Shown: piece by piece, positions 35,301 through 50,100 of the stretch
Layout of the letters: each line of letters starts with the position of its first letter
How positions within the stretch are numbered: position 1 is the first letter of the stretch
Source: Glandiceps talaboti
Lineage: Eukaryota > Hemichordata > Enteropneusta > Spengelidae
Assembly: GCF_964340395.1 (NCBI RefSeq)
Contig: NC_135552.1
Coordinates: 16,781,194 to 16,845,193 of the forward strand
Direction: 5' to 3'
Length of the DNA: 64,000 bases
Notes under the pieces: model-generated
Seen by the model: only the letters and a program-made list of their open reading frames with translations
Databases searched by the model: none
What the model was told of the DNA's origin: nothing
Translations under genes and position numbers: made by a program

Positions 35301-38075
35301 GAGACAAGTCAAGTAAGTTTTAACATAGATAGCACCATAGCAGGCTAACTTCTGCTGTACAACATATACTGCAAACCTAGATATTTTTGCTACTACAAAA
35401 TTTGGCGATTTTTACAGTTTTCAGCTAGTTCTCAAAGATTAATTTTTATTAAATTACCAGACTGGTACATGTGTTCATGTTCAAAAAGACATTTTAGTCA
35501 CTACTTTGATATTTTCACGTTTTTCATTTTCCAGTGAATGAAATAAGTGAAAATAAATGTTCAGTGAAATTTTCAGGTTTACAGTATACTGTAAACCAAG
35601 ATACTTTTGCTATGAGAAAATGTTGCTATTTTTTAAAATGTTCCCACAGACTACTATTTTTTTTTTTTGCATAGTCTTGAGTATGGTACACTGTTACACT
35701 TATAATATACTGAAAACAATTTAACAAACACATATTCATAATTACTGATGAAAATTTCTACTCAAGAGTCAAAAAATTTATAGAAAGTGAATCACAAATT
35801 TTTGCCGACATCTCATCAGCATCATCAGGGGTATACTACAATGGGCTTTTGTCATGTGTCTCAGAAGAGACAGACACTGACAAGATGTACCTTAGGGATT
35901 TGCTTCCAAGAAATGTTTCGACTCTGTAAGTAGCAATTTTCATTAGTAACTATGAACCAAGAGTTTATGAACATTCATTATCAAATATTTTCATGTGTTT
36001 TGTTCGTAGCAAAATAAGTGATGATTTGTCTTTCGTAAAAGAGAACCACCTAGGTTTGCAGTATTAAGCACAGCATAAACTGTTCAGGTAAAACTTACTG
36101 TAACTTGTTATACAGTGTTTGAAACAAGTAGTATAATAACACAATGCAAAGCAATGATATGTGTCGTGATATGAACACAGTAATAAACTGATCAGATATA
36201 GTATTTATACCAGTGAATGATATGATCATAAATCACTCATAACAAAACTACATCTATAATATAATAATCATAATGTTAGTTTTTATATGGCCCTTTCCTA
36301 CTCTGTGCTTAAAGTACTTTACAATTATTACCCATGGCATTGATCTATAGCGGGACAGTGGCCCTTTATAGTTCCTCAATTCCCTGGGGAGCATACAATC
36401 CATTGCAGTCTTTATAAGCACATGGGATTCTAGCATTCACATTACAACCTCTATCCTAACAGGTCCCCCATTATACAGCTGACTTGACAAGGAGACAAAA
36501 TCATGGTTCAAATCTTGCCCATGGACTTTAGCCATTCAGAAACAAACAACAACGGCAAGATACAACTGCAGATTCAAAGCCAGCCACTCTTACACTACTT
36601 GACCATCATGACTCCACAGTGGAGCCGTAAGGATTATATTGAATTATTCCTTTGTCCTGTGCCAACTTTATCAATAGTTCTGCCAGACAACTGTTGATTT
36701 AATATAGTCTGATCTCCTATTAAAAATCCAAATCAAATAAAAACCAAATATTTATCAAATGTATGAGCTAGCAACGAGAGATACCACCCCCTGCCTCCCA
36801 CGTAATAGACTTTGAAGCTACCAGCAACTATCATAGATATAATAAAATCTGTTATCTCTCGTTGCTAACTCAAACATGTGATAAATGGTGATCTTATTCT
36901 CAGATTACAATTTTATTCGATAAACTTAACAGCATACATGTACTTTGGTGTAGGATTATAAGTGTGAAAAACAGTTGTCTGGCAGAGTTATAGAAAAAGT
37001 TGGCCCAGAACATAGGAATAATCCAATATGACCTCACTGCTAACACGACAATAATGTGAGAACCTGGGATTGAAACGTTGGCCTTTAATAAGCTGTATAA
37101 TCTTGCAATTGCCCCCACCCCCAACCCACTAAGAGTTTATAACATTGTCAATTATAACACACTGTGGTCCAATCTGGTCACTAGTTGAAAAGAGAATTTG
37201 GTTGCTGCACTCCTGTATTCATTTAGGTTACTATCTAATATCTATGCAAATGAGTGATAAATGGTCATATTACATCCCAAAATATCATATACTCATATTA
37301 AATCATGATGTGAGGTGATAACCTATTCATCACATGCCAAAATGGAGGATAAAGGGTGATAACAAGTTTATCACATCTTTGTGTCTATAATTATATTACA
37401 TAACAGTAATCGAATCACGGGATAGACATATGAATGATAAAAAATTCAATGATTTATTATATACAGTGTATAGAAATGTAGGGGGGTTTTATGACAAAAA
37501 CATGCTACATGGAGAATGGGGTTTGAAATCTAAACATAAATGATGTTAGTCAGCCATCAAAATACATGCAAAATAGCAGCAGAAGTCAATAGATTAGTTT
37601 TTGAATTTTTAGTAGAAGTATCTCAGCAGAAGGTTACAAGAAGGAGCTTCATTCAACTGAGACTTTTATCATTTCTATAGCCAGCAAGGCAATGTTTTAT
37701 GGAAGTACCTCTGCTTCTGTCCAAAGTAGATGGAACCGAACCCCTGGAAGAACGACTTCCAGGTGGTCCATCAAAATCAGAGCCTGGTGCTACTGGGGCT
37801 CTCTGTCTTGGCTCACTTCTCATTGGTTCTACAATAATTACCACACGACAGACAGACATACACAGGGAATAGCAGAAAGAAGAAGTAAAAGAGTTGATGT
37901 CAGTAGGATTAATGGGAAACACAGACAAGTCAAAGGTAGTACTCTGCCAAAAGGTTGGACCTGGACAGTACCATTACCAGTTTATGAAAGGGGTAGTTGA
38001 CCACAAATTGAGGGACGCAATGGTAATCATTGTTGGCAACCCCTGTTATATAAAGGTTCAGTCCAGCTTTGGGGC

Positions 38076-38140
<65 letters not shown>

Positions 38141-41100
38141 TATACAGAGGAAGGATTTTACAACACAAGAACACCATAGCATATGTCTTCTTATTTTGCT
38201 ATACTTATGTAACTTATAGCAGGTTCCATACACTCAAACTTCAAGTCACTTGAATTTAAAAGGCATGCTCTGTGTCACTCGCCAATGGTTTTATGGCAAG
38301 CTTAAGCTTCAAGTCACTTTCAAGTAGTTTCATGGCAAACATCTTGATATCTATCTCACAAGCAGACTGTAATTTTACAATTCACGCTCGACTGTTTACT
38401 GGTCTGATGACATGAATTCTTATTTTACAGCTGATCAGTTCATGAATTTAACTTTTTCCAGTAATTTTCAGGAATATTTCAAATTTTCAGGAATTCTCTG
38501 ACTTCTGGAAAATCAACGACTTTCGGGACTTTTTTTTAAAACTATGTATAAAAACTGTAATATCCCACGTTTCTTTATGCAGATAATGTGATTATACACT
38601 AAGTTATGTGTTGCCCAACATCTTTACTCTGAGAACATAACTCATCAAATCACATCACATCAGATCAAATCAAATCAAATCACAGAAAAGCCAAAGTGTT
38701 TCCTCCACTGTCTACCAATAAATTCTTACACTTGCTGTATATCTCACATTTCCGTACCTGTTGGATCATGGGGTGATGGTGGTCTTCGTATTGGGTCCTG
38801 ACTACCTGGTGTTTCCATATCTGCTAGTGGTGCTCTCTGCATGGGGGTAGATGGATGGTACATCTGTTGGTAGGGATCACTTCTTTCTGACGGTGTTCCT
38901 AAAAATAACACAAATTCACTATGAATATTACAAAAGAAATTATGAATATATAATCCCACATTTCACTTTTTCGTATTTGCATCTTTGTTTACCCGTTACC
39001 AGCTTACTATTACAATATTGTCCAAGTGATTATGAACATCTATTGGCAGGCTTCTACATTGGCTGATTTTCATGAGTTTTACACACTATACACCACCTCT
39101 TATATATTCTTAACACTTGCATTTGGTTTATTTTTACATTGATGGAAATGTAATGTGCACGAAAACAAACTTACAGATAGCGAAATAGTCCATAAGATAC
39201 GCCATGCTGTTCAACCCTATCAAGCTTCTCAAAACAGTGAGTGCTGGCTGATAGGGTGACACACCACGTTGAATCTTACAAACTAGTAAAGCTACGATAT
39301 AATTATTTCAGAATATTTAGTCTAAAAGATGGTATTTGAAATTAAGTTTGGTAACAACAGATACAGAGCAAAGAGGAATAGACATAGCTCTCTGTGAACA
39401 GACTTGAGATACCAAAATGCAATAAATGCATGCATGCACATAACTATAGTGAAGCCGCAGTGTCATTATCATCATGTCGCCATAACTGTAAAACAAGCAT
39501 GCCTATATACTACAGTCAATTTCCCAATACCGTAGTTTTTCTGTTTGATACAACCACGCAGAAACTAATAAGAAACTGGACATGCTCCACTTTAAGATAG
39601 CAATATTGAATGAGTGCAGTTTCTTGCTACATTTTGTCTAGGTGAAATGTACTACACATGCCACCATACAGACATCAAATGAACACCACAAAGGACATTT
39701 TATGTGCCCTTCATTGGGTGTTTGTGATGATACTAAGAGAAACATTGGTGCTCGAATGTCTGCATGGTGTTGCAATACATTTAAATGGTTAATTCCAGTT
39801 AGACAACATGTAGCAAAATATGCAATCTTGCTAATGAAGTGTGGCATATGAAGTTTCTTGTTGGTTTCTGTGTGGAGGTTGTACCAAACAGAACAGCTGA
39901 CTGGTGTTGTTAGATTCACTGAATATTAGTGATTAGAACATTACATACGTGTCTTGTGTGCATAATCTAGCATCAAACTTTCCGCAAGCTTTCCATGTGG
40001 CCTTTACAAATCTCATTAGCTTATCAGTGGCTCAACACTAGCACATAGCTGGATTACTTTCTAGTACACTTTCACTCACACACACACACACACACATATA
40101 CACACTGCAATGCGCTGTGCATATAATGAACTATGATTGCAATACTACACACACATACACTGCAATGCACTGTGCATGTGATGAGCTACGACTGCAATAC
40201 TACACACACATACACTGCAATGCACTGTGCATTTGATGAGCTACGACTGCAACACTACAAACACATACAGCAGTAACACAAATTAGAACTGACTGGCAGC
40301 CACCAACTTCACAAATATTAATAAGGAGTTAACTGTTGCCAACAATCTTAGTAGTAGTCACAGGGGAGTTAACAGGACTACCCTCAGGTGCACTGTGGAT
40401 GGATTTATCTAGGGATTACAAACAACAATCATTATTGCAATCATTACAATTAGTATAAACTAAACACCGTCAAATCTGTATTCAAACATGCACATACCTT
40501 CAATTATCAGTATAAACATGTTCATCAATCTATATATTTTTAGTTAAAAAAGATACTTGTCATTCACAAGTTTGAATTCATTACGCATGTCAGTTTTACT
40601 ACTTCCCTGTCAGACATTACACATTAAACATAGTAATTTAGAAACTTAACAGAACATCAAATGTCATTAAAAAATAATTATACATTCAAATCACTTGTCT
40701 GGGTCATTTGATACACTCAATGCTGTCTGGAATACTTAGAGTGAATGAATGGGTAGAATATTTTATGAATAGCCCTCACCCAATCTAGAGTGATTGGCTA
40801 TATTTACTCACATAGTCCGAATACGTCAGTTTTGTGAACCAGGACTATTGTTACCATGCAACATAGAGGGCGATCTCATGTGATGTAGTTGATCTTGCAT
40901 GGTACATGTGCAATGTTGGGTGATTCAAGTTTACAGAAAATCTTATCACATGTACAGTATCTACTATGTACATGTAAGTCTGGATGCCAACATGGTCTCT
41001 AACTAAACATGTGAGTGGAGATGTAAATCGTAACAATACCATATAGGAACTAGACAATGTACGTGTTACCATTGACAAATATTATCAATTTGGCTGCTAC

Positions 41101-44100
41101 CTTAAATTTATGACTGATAACAAAATTCAAAAGAATTGTTTAATGAAATGATATAGCTATGACCATATAACACTTATACATCTCAGTGACAATTCACTTT
41201 TAAATTTGAGCTGCATATTATTACAGTCACTCTTCAATGATTGTAATTCCTAGGACAGACAAGGCATGGTTTTAATATGCCTGTAGTCTTAGAACGATGA
41301 GTACATGTTTGAATACAGATTTAACCGGTACATCACATGACAATTTATCCCAACCATATTTAGATACCAGTGTTTTAGACATATTGACGGGACTCAAAAG
41401 GTATTCCAAACTTACTGTATTGACTATCATCATCAGGGTGTCCATAATCATCATGTGGTTGGGAACCATACCTATCTGTACTAGGCATTGTGCCATACCT
41501 ATCACTACCTGGGGGAGATGGGTCCCTATATCGATCATCGGGATAACCATAGTTATCATGGGGAACAGAAGCTGGTGGCTGATCATGTGGTGGACTTAAA
41601 TAGTCACTACCGTGTGGGGAGCGTGGTGGGGGAGCTCCGTAGCCATAACCTGCAGAACGTGGTGGCTCGTCTCCGTATCTGCCATCATCTACTGGAGGTG
41701 GGTTGCGATAGTCCGGCTCGTCATCGTAGTTCCTCATGTTGTCTTGTGGGTGGTAGTTACTTGGTTGGGGAGGACGTGTCGGTGTGTTTGGTGTGTATGG
41801 TTGTGATGCTGGAGAGATGGGATAGTTGTCTGTGCTTCTAGGCAGCGATCCTACTGATCCCGGATGATAAGGCCTCGTGTGAATTGGTTTTTGTGCTGGA
41901 GTTAACTACAATAAAACATACAAACACATCATTAGTATGTAAACCTATCCAATGGGCTGCACATACAAAATATTTTATCTAATGACTTCAGCAAAACCTG
42001 TATTTCATAGTACCTGATATTATCTCCATTCTTTGGATTAGATTCAAATGCATAAATTGTTCATTAGAAGATTACTGTATTTCAAAAGTTCACAATACTT
42101 TGAGGAAGGACTTGTTTGGTTTTGTTTTTTTTAAATTTTAAATTTAAATTTTTTTTTTTTTTTGAACATCCTGAACTAGCTTCATATGCTGAATAATTCA
42201 CTGCCACTTCAACAACACTGCAAACATTGGATTAGTTTTGGTTTCACACACATGTATTGTGTTAATGAGAGGACATTACACTATTAAACCAACATGGCAT
42301 TACACTAAATCTCATAAGTTTCAGTTTTTACAATTACACTGTTACATAATGATACTCAAACATGTGTTATACTTGTACTATTTCACACATGTTCACTTCT
42401 GGTAAATAAATGCAAACTGCAAATAATTCAACTTTCTTCTCCTTTTTCAAGTATTTGTTGTTACAGTACGACTGAAATTGTAACACAACTATAGGAAGTT
42501 GTCAATAACATCACTGCCAGAATATGAACACATAAAACATGAAAATTTATTGCTAGACAATGTAAATTACACATACATACATGTATACATATACTGAAGA
42601 GCATTTTAAAAGTAATTGTATACACTTTTCAGCGCAGTCAGGGACACATTTCAATATTTGATTGGGTTTATGCAGTAATACAATAACATGTTATTTTAGT
42701 CATTCAAACACAGGTTATTTATCAGGCATTTGTCACCATTTTTGTTTTTGTGTTGTTGTTTTTTTTATACTGGTACATTTGTATCACATAACATGTTGCT
42801 TTTATACTGTGGTGTTGCATATCAAAGGTGTGGTTTTTCAGTATCATGTGTCCTTTTGTTAATGGTTTGCCTGTCTGGAAGAAATACTATATTAGCAGTG
42901 TGTTTCCCCAAAGTTTTAATTCTCTGGGAATGGAGATAAACTTTTCAACATGTATAATTTTGGAAATGGTCGCCTGTGAAATGCTTTAGAAATCAGGGTA
43001 GTATGTCGCAATTTACTGCTCTTTCACATTCACTGTGATTCAAAATAACAAAACTGTGTCACTGAATGAACTAGAAGGGTTATACACATTTTAGGTTCAA
43101 TGATGTGTTGATCTACACTGCTAGTGTTGTGTATATATGCACAGTAGAAAGGTGCTCGGGATCTAATTTTGTCTTTCTACCCTTGACTTGCATCACTGTT
43201 GACAAATAACTATACAGAAATATATAATGATTGACGTCATTACATGTAAATGACAAAGTAACACCTTAATATGAAAATTCATGAATGAAATCAGATCAAC
43301 AAGCAGAGGGTATCATGTATATTGTAGACATAGCTACTGGCTGACACATCTCAACACATCACTGCACCTTGAAAATCTACATTAAAATGACTATGATTAT
43401 AGACTATCTATGATATGACACCACCCTGGAAATGATGGCTATGTATCCAGGAAAATGACAACCCACTTGGAAATAATGGCCTTGTCATATGACTACGGCA
43501 TGCACTACGGTGATGGCCACCTTTATCATGTGATTGGTTTGAGTTATCTGTTTATCTTTACACTATACTATACTATACTATAATGGTTAAATGGGAAAGC
43601 ATTAGCCCACTGCAAAGCACTGCACTGCAAAAAGTTGTTAAGCTTTATGCGAGAGGGAAAGACTTGACAGCTGCAAAGATGCACACATGAAAGCCATGAA
43701 AAAGTTACGCAGGACAAAAAAAGAAGCATGTCATGCAAGAACCTGGTGAGTGGTAGAAGGAGTACTTGGTGGTAAGATATGGTATATCATGGCTTGGCTA
43801 TCACTGCTCTCATAAAATGTGCCAACCTGTGGATCATCAGACCGAGCTGAGCCACTATACGTAGATGGGGCTCTGTCACCGTCGTCGGCAAAGTCAAACG
43901 TTGCAGCGTATGTCGGAGTAAAGGGTCCAGAATCTGACTCCTCAGCAGCGAAACATTACGTATTCATCAGGGGGGCAATAAAATAACATGCAAACAAAAC
44001 AGAATCTAATTAACATCAACATGCAAAATAAAGAAATTATAAACGTTTAATATTAATATCACTACTTGAGTTATTGTACTTCACTACTAATACAACACAA

Positions 44101-47100
44101 CTAGGGTGATTTGAGGGTTTGCACATGCGCACGCTTATAACAATGTCTTGAACAAACGTGTCTTTGTCTGTCCTTACATTTCAATATTCATGAATCTATA
44201 TATGTATTTATATACCAGCTTAATTAAAAACTACATATTCCACTTATAACAGACCCAATCATGCGATGCACAATCCTCCACTTTATGCATATGCTGTGCT
44301 CAACAATATAGTATTGTGTTCCATTGTTTTGATGTTTTGCTTAGGAAACTTTTTTTTTCTTATTTTTCTTTCGTGTAACCAATATCTTACAGACACTATC
44401 ACTATATCTAAACCTGTATAAAACTGACAGATTCTCATTTCCAGCAGTTCTGAGTAGACTCAGAGAGGAACTGTACAGCAAGTTACATTTTTGCACTTTT
44501 AAAAAGATAGAGGGGGTTGAGCTGAAAATATGAAAAAGTCAGACAAGCGGCTGCAAATATCATGAGACAAGCTAAGACATGTGCACTGTCTTTATCTCCA
44601 AATATTTTCATTAGTCCATTGGGATTGACAAAACTTAACACACAATGGCTGAATTGTCAGGGTAAAGATAAGAAACCCATAGCAGACATATCTACCACTT
44701 CCCCGTTCATGAAGTGACATGTGCAAGTTCTTACCTGTGGTTTTGGTGCTACTGGGGGAGGATTGGAACGATTACTATGTAATGATAAATGCGATGAATT
44801 TGGTGAATGGGTATGGTTTGATGTGGGTCCGTTGACTGCTGGTGACGCTGGGTATCTTCCACCGTGACCGGGGTCTGTAATATTAAAAGATGAATTTCAT
44901 GACCACTTCATAGACATAACAATTCAGTGACTGCCATGAGATTCTACCACCAATTCTCTCTAATTATATGTTGTTATAACATCAGCAGACACAGATTCCG
45001 TGGTGTTATTTTTTTTTGGAATAATATTTGCGTGAATATATATTACACTGAGGTAAGACTTCCAACCAGGACAGTGCTGGGTCTGTGTTAGTAGTCTGCA
45101 CAGGAATGTAGGAGTATACATATCAATTCATGGAAGACAAAGAAGGGGACTAATCTGGGTCTATGGGTGTAGATTACAGTGTGGAATGTATTCATATTGT
45201 CTCTGTACCAGTACGAGTTCAAATGAGTTCATCCCTAACACAGTATCACTAAGTCTTGTAATTCGGTACAGCTATGTCTGTGGTATGCAGTTTGTAAACT
45301 TGAATACACTGTAACATGTAACAATACACAAGTATACTTTGTAGCACTTTTATTTGTAACAATATGACTATGTAACTAACACAGAAACTATTTGCTCTAC
45401 TTTTTGATTTGGGTGCCAATACTTAATTTTAATTTTAGGTCCTTTTCAGTATTATGCTCTGAATTTCAGAGAGTCTTCTAGTAGTACCATTGGCCAAAGT
45501 TACTACTTTACCTACAAGAAACAGCCAAACTCTATGTATGTATCAACTCTAGAAGTTCTTGGTCATAGACTGTAGCATACATCTATGAACTCTGCTCAGT
45601 ACATTCTCCATAATGACTACCTACGACCATTTTTGTTCAACGAAAACAAAAGTCTTATGCTTCAGAAAAATTGTTACTATAAAACGTGTAAGTACTTTAT
45701 ATTACAAGTTGAGTACAGGCTTATACTTTATCAATATTGTTTTCCAAAGAAAAAGAAATCATTCCAAAACATACACACCAACGTGATTCTATGAATGCGT
45801 AAACAATATTACAGGCTATTTTTTCTTGTATCAAGAAATCACGAAATCAAATTTCTATAGCACCGATTTCCAGAGCAATGTACTGTTCAGTAGAGTTGAA
45901 TGGCCAAACATACCATAGGCTTTGGTGAACAAATAAGTCTTTAGTTTTGTTTTGAAACAATCCAGGCTGGAGGATTGGCGAATGTCAAGTGGCAAAGAGT
46001 TCCATAGTTTGGGGGCGACATACGAGAAAGAACGTCCAGCATAGGTGACTTGTCTATTATTTGTTGTTGCAAGATATCAACAAACTAGTTTGATATTAAC
46101 TCGGGTAAAATACGCCTTGTAAGTCTGCTGTTGAATATGTAGAATAATCGGCTAGACAAAACTTAACTCATAGCACAAACATGACAAACATTATCAGACT
46201 TAAAAGATTTTAATAACAAAATACAATCACAAGAACAGCCACCTACATGTAAGACAAAACATACTTAGAAGTAGGAAAGAGACACATGAACACGGTTAGT
46301 TAGACATGACAATTTAACATTAATACTGATATGTGTGAACTTGACTGGTATTAATTTTATCTGTGTGTTGACATAACATGTTAGGAACACAATCTGTAGA
46401 AAGATATAGGTAGATTAGTTCAACATACAGTGTATGGGATACTGTTATTTACTAGACTACAGGATACATGGATGTTGTGTTGTCCAGATCAGGCTTCTCT
46501 TTAAATAGGTTTGATGTGAGTGGTAGCTGATAGTGTGGCACGAACATTATATCAGACTACATTATTACATTACATCATAAATGTCAGCATTACAAATAAA
46601 TGATGGTAAAAAACATTCCACATATAGTCTGTAAGATATGATGTGTTATGCCATCTTATCAGATACGGTGATAAAGAGAAGCCATATTAGGACTGAACCA
46701 TACACTGTATCTTATAGTCTAACTTACAGTAAGGAGTCATGATGACAAATTACATGTTACCAAATCGTCATGATGTAAGTACTTGAATATGTAGTAACGA
46801 ATAAAGCATATGACAGGTCAATCATTTTTACCTATTACTGTCCCATGGTTTCATTTGTAATGTCAATGTCTATTTTCTTAATTCAAGGTTCAGTCATACT
46901 ATAGAGAAAAGAAAGTGAAACAAATAATTTCACTGCGTTTCATGTAAATATTTCATATGTACTGGCAAAATGGTATCAAATCAAGATAAACAAACATGAC
47001 TTACGGCATTTCCTGCTTTCGTTGTACAAATTTTGTTTGATGTGACAAATCTACTAGATTTCGTGTTCTTTCAAGCACTTGTACATCATGAATATTTGAA

Positions 47101-50100
47101 AATTTACAAGTCACAATTAGATGACATACATCATTACGTCTTGATTAAATAATGCATGACATGACATGACATGACACGACATGACACAACAATACACGAC
47201 ACGACACGACACGACACGACACGACACGACACGACACGACATAGAAATAGTTGACTACCAGCCATCAGGATGGGTTTTTTTATAGTTAAGACAATGGTCT
47301 GGCTCACCTGCATAATAGGGGTTACCGTAAGGATCCTGGTACATTCTGTATTGTTCTATAATAGTGTAATAACAATGGTAGAATGGACATGGAGATTCAG
47401 TAAAACAGATTCGGTTATGACAATTATGGTACAACAGATCAGAACACAGGTACATGCACATTGGAAAGAAACTAACACCACACTTGCAACCCTAAAATGA
47501 ACTAAGAATACCGAAGAGGAGTGGGGGACTCAATACAGACACAATCAATGAGCATGTTGGTGGTAAGATCATATGAAGTAGATAACTTGCATGTATGACA
47601 CAAGTTTTCTATGATAGACCAAGTGTGTCCTCTAACTTAGCCAATTTGATGCACCACTGACGTACACAATTTCTACTGACACACCAAAATTTGGTGTGCC
47701 CCTATTTCTTACTGTGTGGTGACTCACAAGAAATGTCGGTTTTTATCATTTTAACTCACAACAACAAAATTTGGCTATCATTAGAGGGCACACTGACCCA
47801 TCTCTGGATGTTAAGGTTTCTCCTCTATGGTTTGCCTTTCCACAGACTACAACACCTGATAAAAGTTTTAGAGCTACATTTGTTTTGTTTTCCTGTAGTA
47901 GTAGATGTGCCAAAGAATCATTTCAAAATTTAGACAACAAACAATTTTCAACTGGTAAGATTTTAGAAAGATTTGATTTGTCCAGTAGTTGTGCAAACCC
48001 ATTAATATTCTGATCTTCAGTCAACAACCCAGTGCTCAGAAAGTGCTTTCAAACTCATGATATCAGGGAAGATGCACTGTGGGAAGACAAGGCATAGGAA
48101 GAGAACACTGAACCCAGAAGGGCACCTCACAACTACACTACATGCATGCATGCAGTCTTTTTCCTTAGCTGTTTACTCACCGTTTTGATAAGCTTGTAAA
48201 GGATCTTCACTTGTTTCCATTAACCCTCTCTCTTGAAGTACTTTACTGCAATGTAATCAAACAGAGGAATTTGACAGTCAGATGTATGTACTCAGTACCA
48301 GTTAGAAACCTCACCAAAATATAACATTTACTATGAAAAATAAATTAAATTGTTTGATAGATTTTTACTCTTGCCTGTAAGTTACATATTAGTATGACGT
48401 CTACATAGAGCCAGACATAGTTCCTTCACTCCTCAAGTCTTCATGAGACTCGATGTTCTACAATTATCTCAACGACGAGAAGTGAAGGGACTCCAGAGAA
48501 TTTATATTTAAGGATGTGTACAGCTAACTGCAGAAATCTATTCAGAAAGACTCCTTGTAATAACCACCATGTTTCAGTAATACGTCAAATGTGCAAGCGG
48601 CACATTTTTTCATCGGATTCACATCAGCCATAATTCAGACAATTCAGGGGAAATGATGGCTCTCCATTTGGTGTGGTCTATTTTTTTCAAAAATCCTCAG
48701 ATTTTTATTAACATGTATCACTACTAAAGCCACACAGATTTGATTGAACCATCTTTTGTTCTGGTCCAATTTTTTCTGTAACTCTGCCAGACAACTGTTT
48801 TTCACATCTTTAATCATAATCCACATGAGGCCTTTCAAACACCTGACAATATTTGATCAGTAAAAAGTAGAATCCAGTTATAACTGCCCCCATTTTTTAT
48901 TTTGTTTAAAAAAAATGTACTACTAGCTTGTCACACTTCATGAGCCTTGATTACTTCCATTTGTTAGAAGTGGTGTTAAGCTGGACATGGACACTGCTAA
49001 TTTGGTTTCTCAATGCACACTAACTAAGCACAAGTTCATGTTAATTTGTCAGTGGAAGTAATACAGAGACCATTTCATAATAGATTTTTGCAGGCAGCCG
49101 TAGCTGGTATACTACTGGGTGGTTACTGGTGTCTAGTAAAGAAAACAGAAGATCTCTTGGAGAGAGAGATGATTGTTTTTAACCATGAGTTTGAAATCAG
49201 AAGCTGAAAAAGAAAGAGAGAGATACTGAGTTGAAAATCTGAAGCATAAGGAACAACGGTGGACTTACAGGCAAGAGTCTACCAGCTGAGATCCACTCAT
49301 TTTGCTGTCTGTATCACTCTCATCAGCTAAGTGACTCTCATTCTGGGCAGAGTGACGCCATTGAAAAGACTCATCTGTTGAACTGCAGTTGTGTCAAGGT
49401 GCAACATACCAAAAAAGAAATACATAAATAGGGGGAAATCGAGGGGGAAAAAAGAAACACAAAGCACCAGTCAGCACCTAGTAAATATCTACTGTCAGCC
49501 AAAAATAATAACACTCACTGGCTTGCAAAATAGGATACCATATATGACAAAAAAAAAAATTCACCATTTTGCCAACAGCATGCATAGTATGACTTTGGTC
49601 AACACAATACTACAAAGTATTTGTGGAGAAACTAGATAGTACGTAATAACTTCATGCTTGGTCAAGGGTTGTGGTATTTCTTTCAAACTTCTACATCAAC
49701 AAAATCTTCATAAAGAAGCCAGATCAATAACGGTGACAAAAATAACAAATAATTTTGATAAAACTGGATTTCAGCAAATTGAACAAAACTTTACATGATA
49801 TACGGAACACGGTTTAGATGACACTGAATGACAGTAAGATACAAAACAATTAACAGGTAGTTGATAGACACATATTGAGGGTCAAATCAGACAAGAACAC
49901 TTGGGACAACCACCACTGTCCTTACCTAATACTGCTCATACTAGCCGTCTCTGACCCTAATCTGACCTTCTCCAGCTGGTTGGCGACACTCTGCCGCTCT
50001 GCCTCTAACTCACGTGTTAGCTTCTCAAATTGTGCCTCCTGAAGTTGAAAACTATCTTGTCAAGTACACAGAAACATACACTGATATCTACGACCCAATG

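Noticed and set aside
47691-48013. Two 80-codon plus-strand frames
   Set aside because: The first overlaps a short inverted-repeat element. Neither resembles a known family.
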